A stretch of DNA of 64,000 nucleotides from Lachnospiraceae bacterium. GTDB lineage: Bacteria > Bacillota > Clostridia > Lachnospirales > Lachnospiraceae. The translations under genes and the position numbers were made by a program. Positions 18,572-27,566 of the stretch are shown here, piece by piece. A model generated the notes under the pieces. It saw only the letters and a program-made list of their open reading frames with translations. It did not search any database and had not been told where the DNA came from. How positions within the stretch are numbered: position 1 is the first letter of the stretch; the number at the start of each line of letters is the position of its first letter. The stretch covers positions 1 to 64,000 of the forward strand of contig JAAWCE010000033.1 in assembly GCA_022793065.1 (NCBI GenBank), given 5' to 3'.

Positions 18572-21016
18572 ATGAAAAAGAAATGGTTAGGAAGGCTGAT
18601 AAGTCTGTGTCTGGTATTGTGCCTGACAGTGGGGTTATGCGCCTGTGGTAAGGACGGCAAAATGGCCAACGCGGCTTTGGCAAAGGAAAATGTGTATAAG
18701 TTACAGGAAATTTCATTGCCGGATATGCAAGGGGACGGTTTTAACGTCTATGGTTCGTCTCACCGGGACGGTATGGTTTATCTGGTGGTGGAGGTATATC
18801 ACTGGTCGGAAAATAGAAATTCCGATATCAAAATAGTATCAATGAAAGAGGACGGAACCGATATACAGGTGTATCCGTTACAATTTCCAGCTAAAGATTC
18901 TGACCAGGCGGCTGCGGGAGGTCCGGGAAATGCAGGTCTTGCAAGGGTAGCGGTGGATTCTATGGCAGTGGCAGTGCCGGATATAGTAGTGCCGGGAGAC
19001 AATGGGTCGTCAAATATATGGGAATATGATAATTATTATAATTATGTATTTTCAACGGACGGTAAAATTTATGCGATTCATCAATACCAATATGAGGACT
19101 ATTCCGACCCGGAAAATTATATATCCGAGCAGAATTATTTCCTTAGCTGTTGGAATTCGGACGGAAGTTTTGCGTGGGAGAAAGAACTGGATATATTGCA
19201 GGAGGAAGAATATATCTATGTGAACAATATGGCTGTGGCGGGGGATGGCACTCTGTATTTGATTTTATCAGGGGATAAATTCTATAAAATGGCTGTGGAT
19301 ACCCAGGGAAATATCTCCGGGAAACAGGAACTTTCTGAGAGTACCGCCAAATTGTTCCAGAATATGGACCGCATGATTCCCAAGGAGGACGGAAGTTTCC
19401 TGGTAATATATTATGATGAAAATGATTATACCAAAGAGTTTATAACCACATATGACCTGGCTGCAGACGTGTTGGGAGAACCCGCGGCGCTTCCGGCATC
19501 TTTCAGTTGGGACGGGATAAATACTCTTGCAGCGGGCAAGAATTCCGATTTGATTTATTCTAACAGAAATGGCGTTTATAGTTATAATATAGGTGATACG
19601 CAAGGTACTATGAAGATGAGCTTTGTCAATTCAGACCTGTATGTATCCGATATGGCAACGTTGGTAGAGGTGGATGATACAACATTTCTGTCTGTGTTCT
19701 ATGAGGATTATGAAGAGGGACTGAAAGCAGGCGTTTTGACATATGTGAAACCCGAAGATATCCAGGATAAGGCGGTAATGGTGCTGGCGGGCAGTGGGAT
19801 CAGCAGTAATTTAAAACGTAGAGTGATAGCATATAACCGTACAAACGACCAATACCGTATTGTTATTAAAGACTATGATTCCTATAATTCGTATGAAGAT
19901 TATACGGCGGGCTATAACCAGCTTAACAATGATATTATAACGGGAAATATGCCGGATATTCTGATTACGAATAATTTGCCTGTGGAAAATTACGCTTCCA
20001 AAGGACTGCTGACAGATATTGGCAAATTGATAGAACAGGATGAGGAGCTTTCTCAGGTAGAATTTGTAACCAGTGTAATTGACGCTTACTCTGTGGACGG
20101 AAAGCTGTATTATGTCATTCCTACGTTCAATGTGAGAACCATGGTTGGTAAGACGTCGTTGTTAGGAGATAAGACTTCCTGGACCATGGCTGACGCACAG
20201 CAGTTAATATCTACAATGCCGGAGGGAACCCAATTGTTCGGCGAGCTCACCAGGGACAGATTCTTTGATGTTATGATGGAGTTTTGTGCCAGTGACTTTA
20301 TAGATATTTCAACGGGAAAATGTGATTTTAATTCTCAGCATTTTATTGATATGATGGAATATGCCAAAGGATTGCCCGTGGAGTTTACCGAAGATTATTA
20401 TGGAGAAGAGTACTGGGACAATTATCAGAGCCAGTACCGGGACAACAGAACTATCTTATCCCAATTGACCATCAGTGACAGCAGAAACCTGACTTATACA
20501 ATGAACGGTATGTTCGGCGAAGATATTACTTATATAGGGTTTCCCACAGAAAACGGGCAGGGTTCGCTGGTGAACGCGAATGATATGGCCTTTGCAATTT
20601 CGTCCCGTTCCGCTAACGTGGAGGGAGCGTGGAGTTTCCTGCGGTATTACCTGACAGATGAATATCAGTCAGATGTTACCTGGGGATTCCCCATTCAAAT
20701 GAAGTATTTCAGGGAAAATGCAAATAAAGGCTTGGAAAAACCTTATTATGAGGATGAGAATGGGAACAAGGTGGAATATGACGACACTTATTATATTAAC
20801 GGTGAATCCATTGTACTGCCCACATTGACCCAGGAACAGATTGATAAAATGGTAGATTTTATTTTCTCCGTGAATAAATGCTATTACAGCAATAACGAAG
20901 TTATGACCATTATTAACGAAGAGATGGAGAGTTTTTATTCCGGGCAGAAATCTGCACAAGATGTAGCCGCCGTGATTCAGAGCAGAGCCCAGCTTTATGT
21001 GGACGAGAACAGGTAG
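18572..21016 (+). CDS. propeller-like/extracellular solute-binding lipoprotein (SBP 2)
   Basis: This 814-residue paralogue of the operon's first gene has signal peptide and lipobox LCAC with Cys 25. About 370 residues of repeated strand-turn units follow (for example GDGTLYLILSGDKFYKM and EDGSFLVIYYDE). From about residue 405 there is a family 1 solute-binding domain with NDIITGNMPDILITN and a WGFPI segment that matches the WGFPV segment of SBP 1. An in-frame ATG 45 bases upstream exists, but GGAGGAG lies eight bases before ATG 18572, which decides the start. The two binding proteins share domain order and the C-terminal pattern (SGQKSAQDVAAVIQSRAQ), so they arose by duplication. They could give the transporter two ligands or two sites. 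Confidence 0.88.
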   Translation: MKKKWLGRLISLCLVLCLTVGLCACGKDGKMANAALAKENVYKLQEISLPDMQGDGFNVYGSSHRDGMVYLVVEVYHWSENRNSDIKIVSMKEDGTDIQVYPLQFPAKDSDQAAAGGPGNAGLARVAVDSMAVAVPDIVVPGDNGSSNIWEYDNYYNYVFSTDGKIYAIHQYQYEDYSDPENYISEQNYFLSCWNSDGSFAWEKELDILQEEEYIYVNNMAVAGDGTLYLILSGDKFYKMAVDTQGNISGKQELSESTAKLFQNMDRMIPKEDGSFLVIYYDENDYTKEFITTYDLAADVLGEPAALPASFSWDGINTLAAGKNSDLIYSNRNGVYSYNIGDTQGTMKMSFVNSDLYVSDMATLVEVDDTTFLSVFYEDYEEGLKAGVLTYVKPEDIQDKAVMVLAGSGISSNLKRRVIAYNRTNDQYRIVIKDYDSYNSYEDYTAGYNQLNNDIITGNMPDILITNNLPVENYASKGLLTDIGKLIEQDEELSQVEFVTSVIDAYSVDGKLYYVIPTFNVRTMVGKTSLLGDKTSWTMADAQQLISTMPEGTQLFGELTRDRFFDVMMEFCASDFIDISTGKCDFNSQHFIDMMEYAKGLPVEFTEDYYGEEYWDNYQSQYRDNRTILSQLTISDSRNLTYTMNGMFGEDITYIGFPTENGQGSLVNANDMAFAISSRSANVEGAWSFLRYYLTDEYQSDVTWGFPIQMKYFRENANKGLEKPYYEDENGNKVEYDDTYYINGESIVLPTLTQEQIDKMVDFIFSVNKCYYSNNEVMTIINEEMESFYSGQKSAQDVAAVIQSRAQLYVDENR

Positions 21017-21021
21017 GGAGT

Positions 21022-21492
21022 TCAGAGATTCAAAGGAATTCCAACTTTTGCCAAATGTGCTTCCAAAGATAGTTCATGTCCATGGTCCCGCAGCCATTGC
21101 CGGTGGATTTGATAATCCGGCATGACTGCGGCTACCATGTTCCAGAAGTCTTTAGAGTGATTCATATGGGTCAGATGGCAGAGTTCGTGGACGACCACAT
21201 AATCTAATACAATGGCAGGCGCAAAAATAAGACGATAATTAAAGGACAAAGTGCCGCTGGAGGAACAGCTTCCCCAGCGGCTTTTTTGATCTCTGATTGT
21301 AATGGAGGTGAAACGGCCGCCGGTAATTTTGTGGTAGTAAGTCACCCGTTGTTCAAATTTTGTTCTGGCTGTTTTGCGGTATCTGCGTTCCAGCGTTTCC
21401 AGCCTTTTGATTTCCGCAGCGGTAAGGGTGGGAATATTTGTATATTGCATAGGAATCAAAACCTTTTCCTTTCTATATTTATGTTCCGACAT
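21022..21492 (-). CDS. YgjP/SprT-like zinc metallopeptidase (M48-type, DUF45)
   Basis: This 156-residue cytoplasmic protein has the zinc motif VHELCHLTH (His 102, Glu 103, His 106) and the third ligand in NHSKDFW (His 112). The upstream SRWGSC...LSFNYRL segment is diagnostic of the YgjP family. Members are putative metal-dependent hydrolases of unresolved substrate, often next to restriction or quality-control genes. It begins directly after the TAA of the CDF transporter gene without a gap, so the two are one transcript. Its end is five bases from the convergent binding-protein gene, and no terminator hairpin is visible there. Confidence 0.87.
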   Translation of the reverse strand: MSEHKYRKEKVLIPMQYTNIPTLTAAEIKRLETLERRYRKTARTKFEQRVTYYHKITGGRFTSITIRDQKSRWGSCSSSGTLSFNYRLIFAPAIVLDYVVVHELCHLTHMNHSKDFWNMVAAVMPDYQIHRQWLRDHGHELSLEAHLAKVGIPLNL

Positions 21493-22659
21493 TTATATCA
21501 TTTGCTTATCCACGTCGATTATGGCCGTGTAATTGGGGTTCCTTTGTCGGATTTTGTCCTGGATCAGCGTTGTCAGTTCCTTATCAGATAGGGGAAAATG
21601 ATAAGGAATTACCACATCAAAAATTAAATTGGTGTGGGTAGGACCAGCCACAATTCTAAAATCATGTAAGGAGAGAGATTCACTAATGCCATGGAGGCAG
21701 TCTTCGGCCAAATGTTTTAGTCGGGCGGTCTCTTCATCCCCCACGCATACAGGGTCCATGTGGATAACTGCATGACAATGGAGCTGTTCTTTCAGTTGGT
21801 GTTCAATGGTATCGATTAATTCATGAAGTTCCAGGAGACATCCGTCTGCCGGAACTTCCGCGTGAAGAGAGATAAGGATTCGTCCGGGACCATAATTATG
21901 TACAATTAGGTCGTGGACGCCAAGGATACCTTCATGGGCCATAACCAGGTTGTGGATTTGCCGGACAAAATCTTTGTCCGGGGCCTGGCCCAGAAGAGGA
22001 CTGATGGTATCTCGTGCGGCGTGATACCCGCCGTAACAGATAAATAATCCTACCAGTATGCCGCACCAGCCGTCTATGGATAGGGTCGTAAAATGTGAGA
22101 TCAGAGCAGCAATCAGTACCAGGGAGGTTGCCAGCATATCGCTTAGAGAATCGGCGGCGGTTGCCAGAATCGGGGAGGAATTCAGCTTTGTTCCGATTTG
22201 ACGGTTATATAGGAACATATAACCTTTAACCAGAATGGAGGCCAGCAGGACAAAAAGAAGTATGGGTGAAAAAGTTAAAGGTTCAGGGTGTATTATTTTG
22301 GAGAAAGAAGATTTCAATAATTCCAATCCCATAAACAGGATAATCACCGCTACCAGCAGACCAGAGATATATTCAATACGCCCGTGACCAAAAGGATGAT
22401 GGGGGTCAGGCTTTTGCCCGGCCATTCGGAATCCAATTAAGGTAATTATGGAAGAACCGGCGTCTGATAAGTTGTTAAAAGCATCGGCGGTGATGGCGAT
22501 GGAATTGCTGATAATACCAACGAAAAATTTTCCGGCAAAAAGGCAGAGGTTCAGAAAAATTCCCACGGCCCCGCATAAAATGCCGTAGGACTGTCTTATG
22601 TTGGGATCGGTGATATTTTCCCGATTTTTGATAAAAACTTTTGATAATAATGTGATCAT
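21493..22659 (-). CDS. cation diffusion facilitator, probably manganese exporter
   Basis: This 388-residue transporter has six helices and a cytoplasmic C-terminal domain rich in His (HSLHAEV, HCHAVIHMD). The metal site in helix 2 is ADAFNNLSD, where the usual His is Asn, and helix 5 has ADSLSD. This ND/DD site is the pattern reported for manganese-exporting CDFs such as MntE, whereas zinc exporters have HD/HD. I prefer ATG 22659, with GAGGGA five bases upstream, to a TTG four codons earlier. By homology it exchanges protons for the metal. Manganese specificity is inference from the site. Confidence 0.88.
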   Translation of the reverse strand: MITLLSKVFIKNRENITDPNIRQSYGILCGAVGIFLNLCLFAGKFFVGIISNSIAITADAFNNLSDAGSSIITLIGFRMAGQKPDPHHPFGHGRIEYISGLLVAVIILFMGLELLKSSFSKIIHPEPLTFSPILLFVLLASILVKGYMFLYNRQIGTKLNSSPILATAADSLSDMLATSLVLIAALISHFTTLSIDGWCGILVGLFICYGGYHAARDTISPLLGQAPDKDFVRQIHNLVMAHEGILGVHDLIVHNYGPGRILISLHAEVPADGCLLELHELIDTIEHQLKEQLHCHAVIHMDPVCVGDEETARLKHLAEDCLHGISESLSLHDFRIVAGPTHTNLIFDVVIPYHFPLSDKELTTLIQDKIRQRNPNYTAIIDVDKQMI

Positions 22660-22829
22660 GATATCCCTCAATTTGTGTAATCAATGCAAATCCCGCGTAT
22701 TTACAGGGTTTGGCGGCTTCACATCAGTATAACAACAGAAGGGGCAAAATGCAAGTGTAAAATCCGGGTATGAACGGGACCGCGGCAAAAGCGCTTTCAG
22801 CACATAATTTTAAGAAATTTAAAATTGTG

Positions 22830-22856
22830 TTGACAAAATCAAAGGGGGGGTAAAAT
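22830..22856 (+). promoter_or_regulatory. promoter with G7 tract in a short spacer
   Basis: TTGACA (22830-22835) and TAAAAT (22851-22856) are separated by only 15 bases, seven of which are an uninterrupted run of G. It drives the LysM surface-protein gene, 54 bases downstream. A run like this can slip in replication and change the spacer toward the optimal 17. Confidence 0.65.
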
Positions 22857-22910
22857 GATTACACGCTATCGTATGTAACGATTAGAAGAATATCAGAAGG
22901 AGGGACACTG

Positions 22911-25676
22911 ATGAAAAAAATGTGTTTCAGAAGATGCTTGACAGGAGTGTTGTCAGCGGCGCTTGTTATGGCAGGCGCTCCGACCGTAAATGCTCAGGCA
23001 GTGGAAAGTGTTGAGGCAGCGGAAACGGAAACCACAGAGATACCGGAAAGCAGTTCAACAGATATGCAGGAGCAGGTAAGGGCAGAGATAATAGGTGAAC
23101 CCAAAGTATCTGAGTGTTATGAGGGTATGGGGGCTCCTGTTGTGACTGAATTGACGGTTCGTATGACGGAAAGTGCAGCGGAACTGAAATTAGGGACGCC
23201 GGAATTTGAACAGAATTTTACACAATCATTGCGGAAGGCGGATGGGACAATTGCGGAGGCAGATGGGGACGGAAATTATCCGGCAGGCGAGTATTACTAT
23301 GAGTTTATACTCAAAGACAGCGATTTCAGCTTAAAAGTTCCATGCCAGGTGCTTTCGTGGAATGAAATGCCTGAGTTGACGTTTGGCGAGGGAATTACTG
23401 TTGAAGGAGGTAGAAAATCTTATTATCAGTTTACATTTGAGAAGGAACAGCGTCTCCAATATTACAGCGACAATGCAACAACAATGCGATTATTTGATTC
23501 AGAGCACAATGAGCTTGATTTAAAGGAGGAGTTTTTTCAAAATTTTAAGGTAAGCGCAGGAACTTATTATATTGAGCTTCAATCTTCCTGGGAGGGGCAC
23601 GCCACATTCTGGCTGCATATTGACTATGTTGCAACAAAAATTTCCGCAAGTGTTAAAGAACCTTTCCTCTGGTGTTTTGACGGGTCGCTTAGGAAAAATG
23701 GGGATAAACTTATCATTGAAACTGTAAGAGAGGATGGTATTACACAGAGTTTTTCTTATAATGAAACTGGTGGGTGGATAGCAGGAGAAGGTATTTTTAT
23801 AGCGAAGGTAAGGAATAATGCCACAGGAGAAATATATGATTCCGGTGAACCGCTGCTTCCTGGAAATTATATGATATTTCTGGAAGAGAGGAAATCAGGT
23901 CTTACCTGTGAAGTTCCTGTGGAAGTGATTTCTGATCCTGACGTATCGCAGTTGACTGTGGGAGGTACGGTTCAGTCCAATACGAAAAACAGTAGTATGT
24001 TTTACCAGGTGGATCTTTCGGAGGACGGCGTCTATGTTTTTGAAGCAAATAAATTGAGTAAGGTGGATTTTTGTAATGTGTGGGCGGACGATATAACTGT
24101 AACATCATGGACAACAGGCGCACCGGTACATTTGAAAGCCGGAAAATATTATATTAGATTTTATAACAACAGAAATGAGCTGGATTTTACTGTGAACCAA
24201 TATACGGATGTCTCTGAAGTCACGCTTGTCCAAGAGGAAGAGACGGCGTTTGATTATGGTAATTGGGGATATATGGTAGGTCAGGACTTAAGCGGCAATA
24301 AGTTTGTTGACAATCAGCCTATTGTGAACATAGAGGGCATAGCGCCCGGCGTTATGAGCTATGACTGGCAGTTTGCACTGGAATTGGAAGACGGGAGCAA
24401 AAAAGATACCTTTTTTAATTCTTTGCTGTGGCAGGCATACGGTTTTGTTCAAAAGGTGCTGAACCGGGATGGAAGCGAAGCTCAGACAGACAACAACGGA
24501 TATTTGGCCAGAGGAAAATATATAGCAAGATTTTCAAATGATACGGCTACGGTGGACGTGCCTTTCAGAGTGGGTCCTACCACAGAGGAAACCTTAGAGA
24601 AGGTGGCGGAAGCGGTCAGCGATGCAGTAAATCAGAACACAGATCCTCAGGCAGCGTTGGATGTGATTATAGCCACTGTTGATAGAGAAGACCTGGCGAT
24701 AGCGATGGGAGCTGAGGATGACAAGGTAAGAGGGATCTTGGAAGCGTTGGAGAAGAAGTATATGGAATCTGCGAATGTTACTGTGGATTCGGTTGTTTCT
24801 GACGAGGTAAAGGACAAGATTCACAATTTAAATAAAGAAGAGATTGGACTGACGGGCGCTTCATTTAGTGCGGTGGCGGGGAGTAACCACAGGGTTTACC
24901 TGGATGTAAGGCTTCCTGAGACAGAAATTCATTTGGATGAATATCAGTATGCGCAAAATGTTCAATTGGATTTAACATTGTTTGCTGATGACGGGAAGAT
25001 AGAGAACCTGGCGACGCCCCTGTTCATTACAATGCCTGTGCCGGGGTCGCTCCATGTGGACAGACTGGAAATTTTACATATTTATGAGAATGGTTATAAG
25101 GAAAAGGTGGATTTTCATAGGGTTGACGATAAGATTGCCTTTGTGGTAACAAGTTTCAGTACATTTGTGTTTGGAGAGAAAGCGTTATCCGAACCGGGTG
25201 AGACGCCGGAACCCACAGAAACGCCGGATGCGGAAGAAACACCTCAACCTGTGGTAACGCCTGAGCCGGAGCACACGGAAGAACCTTCTGAAGAAGATGA
25301 TGATGAAGATGAAGACAGTGATGATTCTGCAACTGAAGAGCAAACAGTATCAAAATCCGTAAAATATAATGTGGTGCGGGGCGATAACTTAAGCAGAATA
25401 GCCAGAATGTATGGGGTTACATTGGCGCAATTGCTTCACTGGAATCCTCAGATTACCAATCCCAACAGGATTTATCCGGGACAGGTGATTATGCTGGGAG
25501 AGTCGGTTGGAACAAATCTGATTCAGAACACTCAGTATCATGTGGTTCAAAAGGGTGATACCTTGATTGGAATTGCAAAGAATTACAAAATTTCGCTGAC
25601 TGAATTGCAGCGCAAAAATGAGGGATTGTTTCATCAGAAGTATATATTCCCAGGCCAAAAAGTGAATATGAAATAG
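22911..25676 (+). CDS. secreted surface protein with two C-terminal LysM domains
   Basis: This 921-residue exported protein has a signal peptide (about 1-29, ending VNAQA). The middle contains at least two repeated beta-sandwich-like units of the form SYYQFTFEKEQRLQYYS and SMFYQVDLSEDGVYVFEA, which resemble pre-peptidase C-terminal domains. An alpha-helical stretch follows (about 560-650), then a Pro/Thr/Glu and Asp/Glu-rich linker (about 760-815). Two LysM modules close the protein (about 820-866, VVRGDNLSRIARMYGV; about 877-920, VVQKGDTLIGIAKNYKI). LysM binds peptidoglycan N-acetylglucosamine, so the protein is probably held non-covalently on the wall. No catalytic motif seen. AGGAGGG precedes the ATG. 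Confidence 0.88.
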   Translation: MKKMCFRRCLTGVLSAALVMAGAPTVNAQAVESVEAAETETTEIPESSSTDMQEQVRAEIIGEPKVSECYEGMGAPVVTELTVRMTESAAELKLGTPEFEQNFTQSLRKADGTIAEADGDGNYPAGEYYYEFILKDSDFSLKVPCQVLSWNEMPELTFGEGITVEGGRKSYYQFTFEKEQRLQYYSDNATTMRLFDSEHNELDLKEEFFQNFKVSAGTYYIELQSSWEGHATFWLHIDYVATKISASVKEPFLWCFDGSLRKNGDKLIIETVREDGITQSFSYNETGGWIAGEGIFIAKVRNNATGEIYDSGEPLLPGNYMIFLEERKSGLTCEVPVEVISDPDVSQLTVGGTVQSNTKNSSMFYQVDLSEDGVYVFEANKLSKVDFCNVWADDITVTSWTTGAPVHLKAGKYYIRFYNNRNELDFTVNQYTDVSEVTLVQEEETAFDYGNWGYMVGQDLSGNKFVDNQPIVNIEGIAPGVMSYDWQFALELEDGSKKDTFFNSLLWQAYGFVQKVLNRDGSEAQTDNNGYLARGKYIARFSNDTATVDVPFRVGPTTEETLEKVAEAVSDAVNQNTDPQAALDVIIATVDREDLAIAMGAEDDKVRGILEALEKKYMESANVTVDSVVSDEVKDKIHNLNKEEIGLTGASFSAVAGSNHRVYLDVRLPETEIHLDEYQYAQNVQLDLTLFADDGKIENLATPLFITMPVPGSLHVDRLEILHIYENGYKEKVDFHRVDDKIAFVVTSFSTFVFGEKALSEPGETPEPTETPDAEETPQPVVTPEPEHTEEPSEEDDDEDEDSDDSATEEQTVSKSVKYNVVRGDNLSRIARMYGVTLAQLLHWNPQITNPNRIYPGQVIMLGESVGTNLIQNTQYHVVQKGDTLIGIAKNYKISLTELQRKNEGLFHQKYIFPGQKVNMK

Positions 25677-25696
25677 ATTTGATAACAACTACAGAA

Positions 25697-25731
25697 CCGG
25701 CAGAGGCGCAGTGAAAACTCTGCCGGCTTTT
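25697..25731 (+). terminator. intrinsic terminator after the LysM gene
   Basis: A nine-base stem CCGGCAGAG / CTCTGCCGG with a 12-base loop is followed by CTTTTC. Confidence 0.88.
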
Positions 25732-25792
25732 CAGCGCCAAATTTGCGCGGACAACAGAATCATGTGATGAGAACATCGGAAAGGAGGAATCT

Positions 25793-27343
25793 ATGTCCGT
25801 CGTACTGCTCATGTATCTGTTTGCTATGTTGGTGATTTTTCCTTTGTATTATTATGATCATTATCTGAATATGGCTTTTCACAAATGGGATTTTTTTATG
25901 ATGGCCACTTTGAGTATGGGATTGCTGTTGTGCATAGGTTGGGTGGTTTTGAAAGTAAGAGCTTTGGGCCATTGCCACAATGCAAAAACAACCAAAAAAC
26001 GTAAGTTGTCTTCTGCAGATGGCTTTGCAGCGGCGTATTTTTTTAGTTCCGTCATAACGTATATACTATGTCCGGACGGAAGAGCGGCCTGGATGGGGGT
26101 GGACGGGTGGTATATGGGAATTGTAACCCAAGTGACGCTCCTTTTTGTGTATGTGGTGTGTTCCGGAATATGTGTGAAAGAACAATGGATTTACGTTTTT
26201 GGCTGTGCCGGATGTACGATTACTGCGGTGATAGCCATTTTGCAAAGGGTTGGCTGTGACGTACTGCATTTGTATTATGGAATGGAAGCGGAGGTTGTCA
26301 GGGATTATCTGTCCACCATTGGAAACAGAACATGGTTTTCAGGATATTACTGCGCTGTTTTTCCTATTATAATATATCCTTTTTTAAGGACGGAGGATAA
26401 GAGAATACGAATTGCATCGGGAGGATTTTGGGCTTTGGGAAGCACATGCCTTTTAATGTCGTATTCGGACAGCGCAATGGCCGTAATGGCAGTGTTGCTT
26501 TTTGTGGTGGGAGTGACAAGTTTTCGCGGCGAAAAAGAAATCAAAAGATATCTTGAACTTATAGTAGTGATGATAGGAGCCTGGAGCGTGATGGCGCTTG
26601 TGTATCATCTTTTTTTCGACAATATGCGGGTGGCCAGAGGAATTTCTAAAATGCTTTTAGATTTGAGGGTAATCTTGCCGCTGCTTTTATTGACATCGGC
26701 GGGATACATTAGAGTCGTACTTATGGGAAAAGCAGGAAAGTGCTTATGCAGCCAGGATAATATGAGAAAATGGCGCATAGGGCTATGGACGGCGGCGCTG
26801 ACGGGAGGGGCGCTTTTGATTCTGTTTATTGTGTTAAATACAGGTGGAATTTTGGAGAAATATTTTGGGGTGACTGTCTGCAATCCTTATCTGTTCTTTG
26901 ATGATAAGTGGGGAGACAACAGGGGATTTGCATGGGAAATTACCCTTCGGATGTATGGAGAATTGCCCATGGTGTACAAGCTTTTTGGCGTGGGACAGGA
27001 TTGTTTTGCATGGTATGCTTATAATAAGGAACCATATGGGGCCATACTGCGGGAAGCCTGGGGCGGCGCCATACTGACCAACGCCCACAATGAATGGCTC
27101 AATAGTCTGCTGTGTTCAGGAATTTTTGGATTTATAAGTTATGTTGGTATTTTTTGCAGTGTGATTTATGAATATATTCGGCGTTTGAATCGAAATGAGG
27201 AAGACAATATTGTTCAGGGAATCGGACTATGTGTCATTGCCTATATGACGCACAATTTTTTTTGCTACCAACAGATTGCAGCGGCGGCTCCCATATTTAT
27301 TTTGATTGGGATTGCGTCTGGAAAATCACGGGATATAAAATGA
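25793..27343 (+). CDS. O-antigen ligase/polymerase-like membrane protein
   Basis: This 516-residue polytopic protein has about ten to twelve hydrophobic helices. It contains the features of the O-antigen ligase/Wzy superfamily: a helix with NRTWFSGYYCAVF near residue 180 and a large external loop before LTNAHNEWLNSLLCSGIFGF (near 425), where the His-Asn-Glu is the conserved ligase motif. Such proteins join or polymerise lipid-carried glycans on the outer face, for example in wall polysaccharide or teichuronic assembly. No glycan gene cluster surrounds it, so its substrate is open. AAAGGAGG lies before the ATG. Confidence 0.8.
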   Translation: MSVVLLMYLFAMLVIFPLYYYDHYLNMAFHKWDFFMMATLSMGLLLCIGWVVLKVRALGHCHNAKTTKKRKLSSADGFAAAYFFSSVITYILCPDGRAAWMGVDGWYMGIVTQVTLLFVYVVCSGICVKEQWIYVFGCAGCTITAVIAILQRVGCDVLHLYYGMEAEVVRDYLSTIGNRTWFSGYYCAVFPIIIYPFLRTEDKRIRIASGGFWALGSTCLLMSYSDSAMAVMAVLLFVVGVTSFRGEKEIKRYLELIVVMIGAWSVMALVYHLFFDNMRVARGISKMLLDLRVILPLLLLTSAGYIRVVLMGKAGKCLCSQDNMRKWRIGLWTAALTGGALLILFIVLNTGGILEKYFGVTVCNPYLFFDDKWGDNRGFAWEITLRMYGELPMVYKLFGVGQDCFAWYAYNKEPYGAILREAWGGAILTNAHNEWLNSLLCSGIFGFISYVGIFCSVIYEYIRRLNRNEEDNIVQGIGLCVIAYMTHNFFCYQQIAAAAPIFILIGIASGKSRDIK

Positions 27344-27345
27344 TT

Positions 27346-27391
27346 AAAACTGTCGTAATTCCTTGTAAATACTGGAATTATGACAGTTTTT
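27346..27391 (+). terminator. intrinsic terminator after the ligase-like gene
   Basis: A 17-base nearly perfect stem (AAAACTGTCGTAATTCC with GGAATTATGACAGTTTT) and 11-base loop is followed by T residues. It begins three bases after the stop codon. Confidence 0.85.
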
Positions 27392-27566
27392 GCGTAAGGT
27401 AAAAGCAGGTGAAATTATGGGATGGAAAGGGCGGAGGAAAGGAACGAAAAAATATTGTTGCGCTAAATGAAATTTGATGTTATAGTTTTGGTAGGATGTG
27501 GGTTAATGTCCACATGGGTATTCTATATGCCTGCGGGACCGCGGGCAGTGTGAGGAGAGAGGAAAA

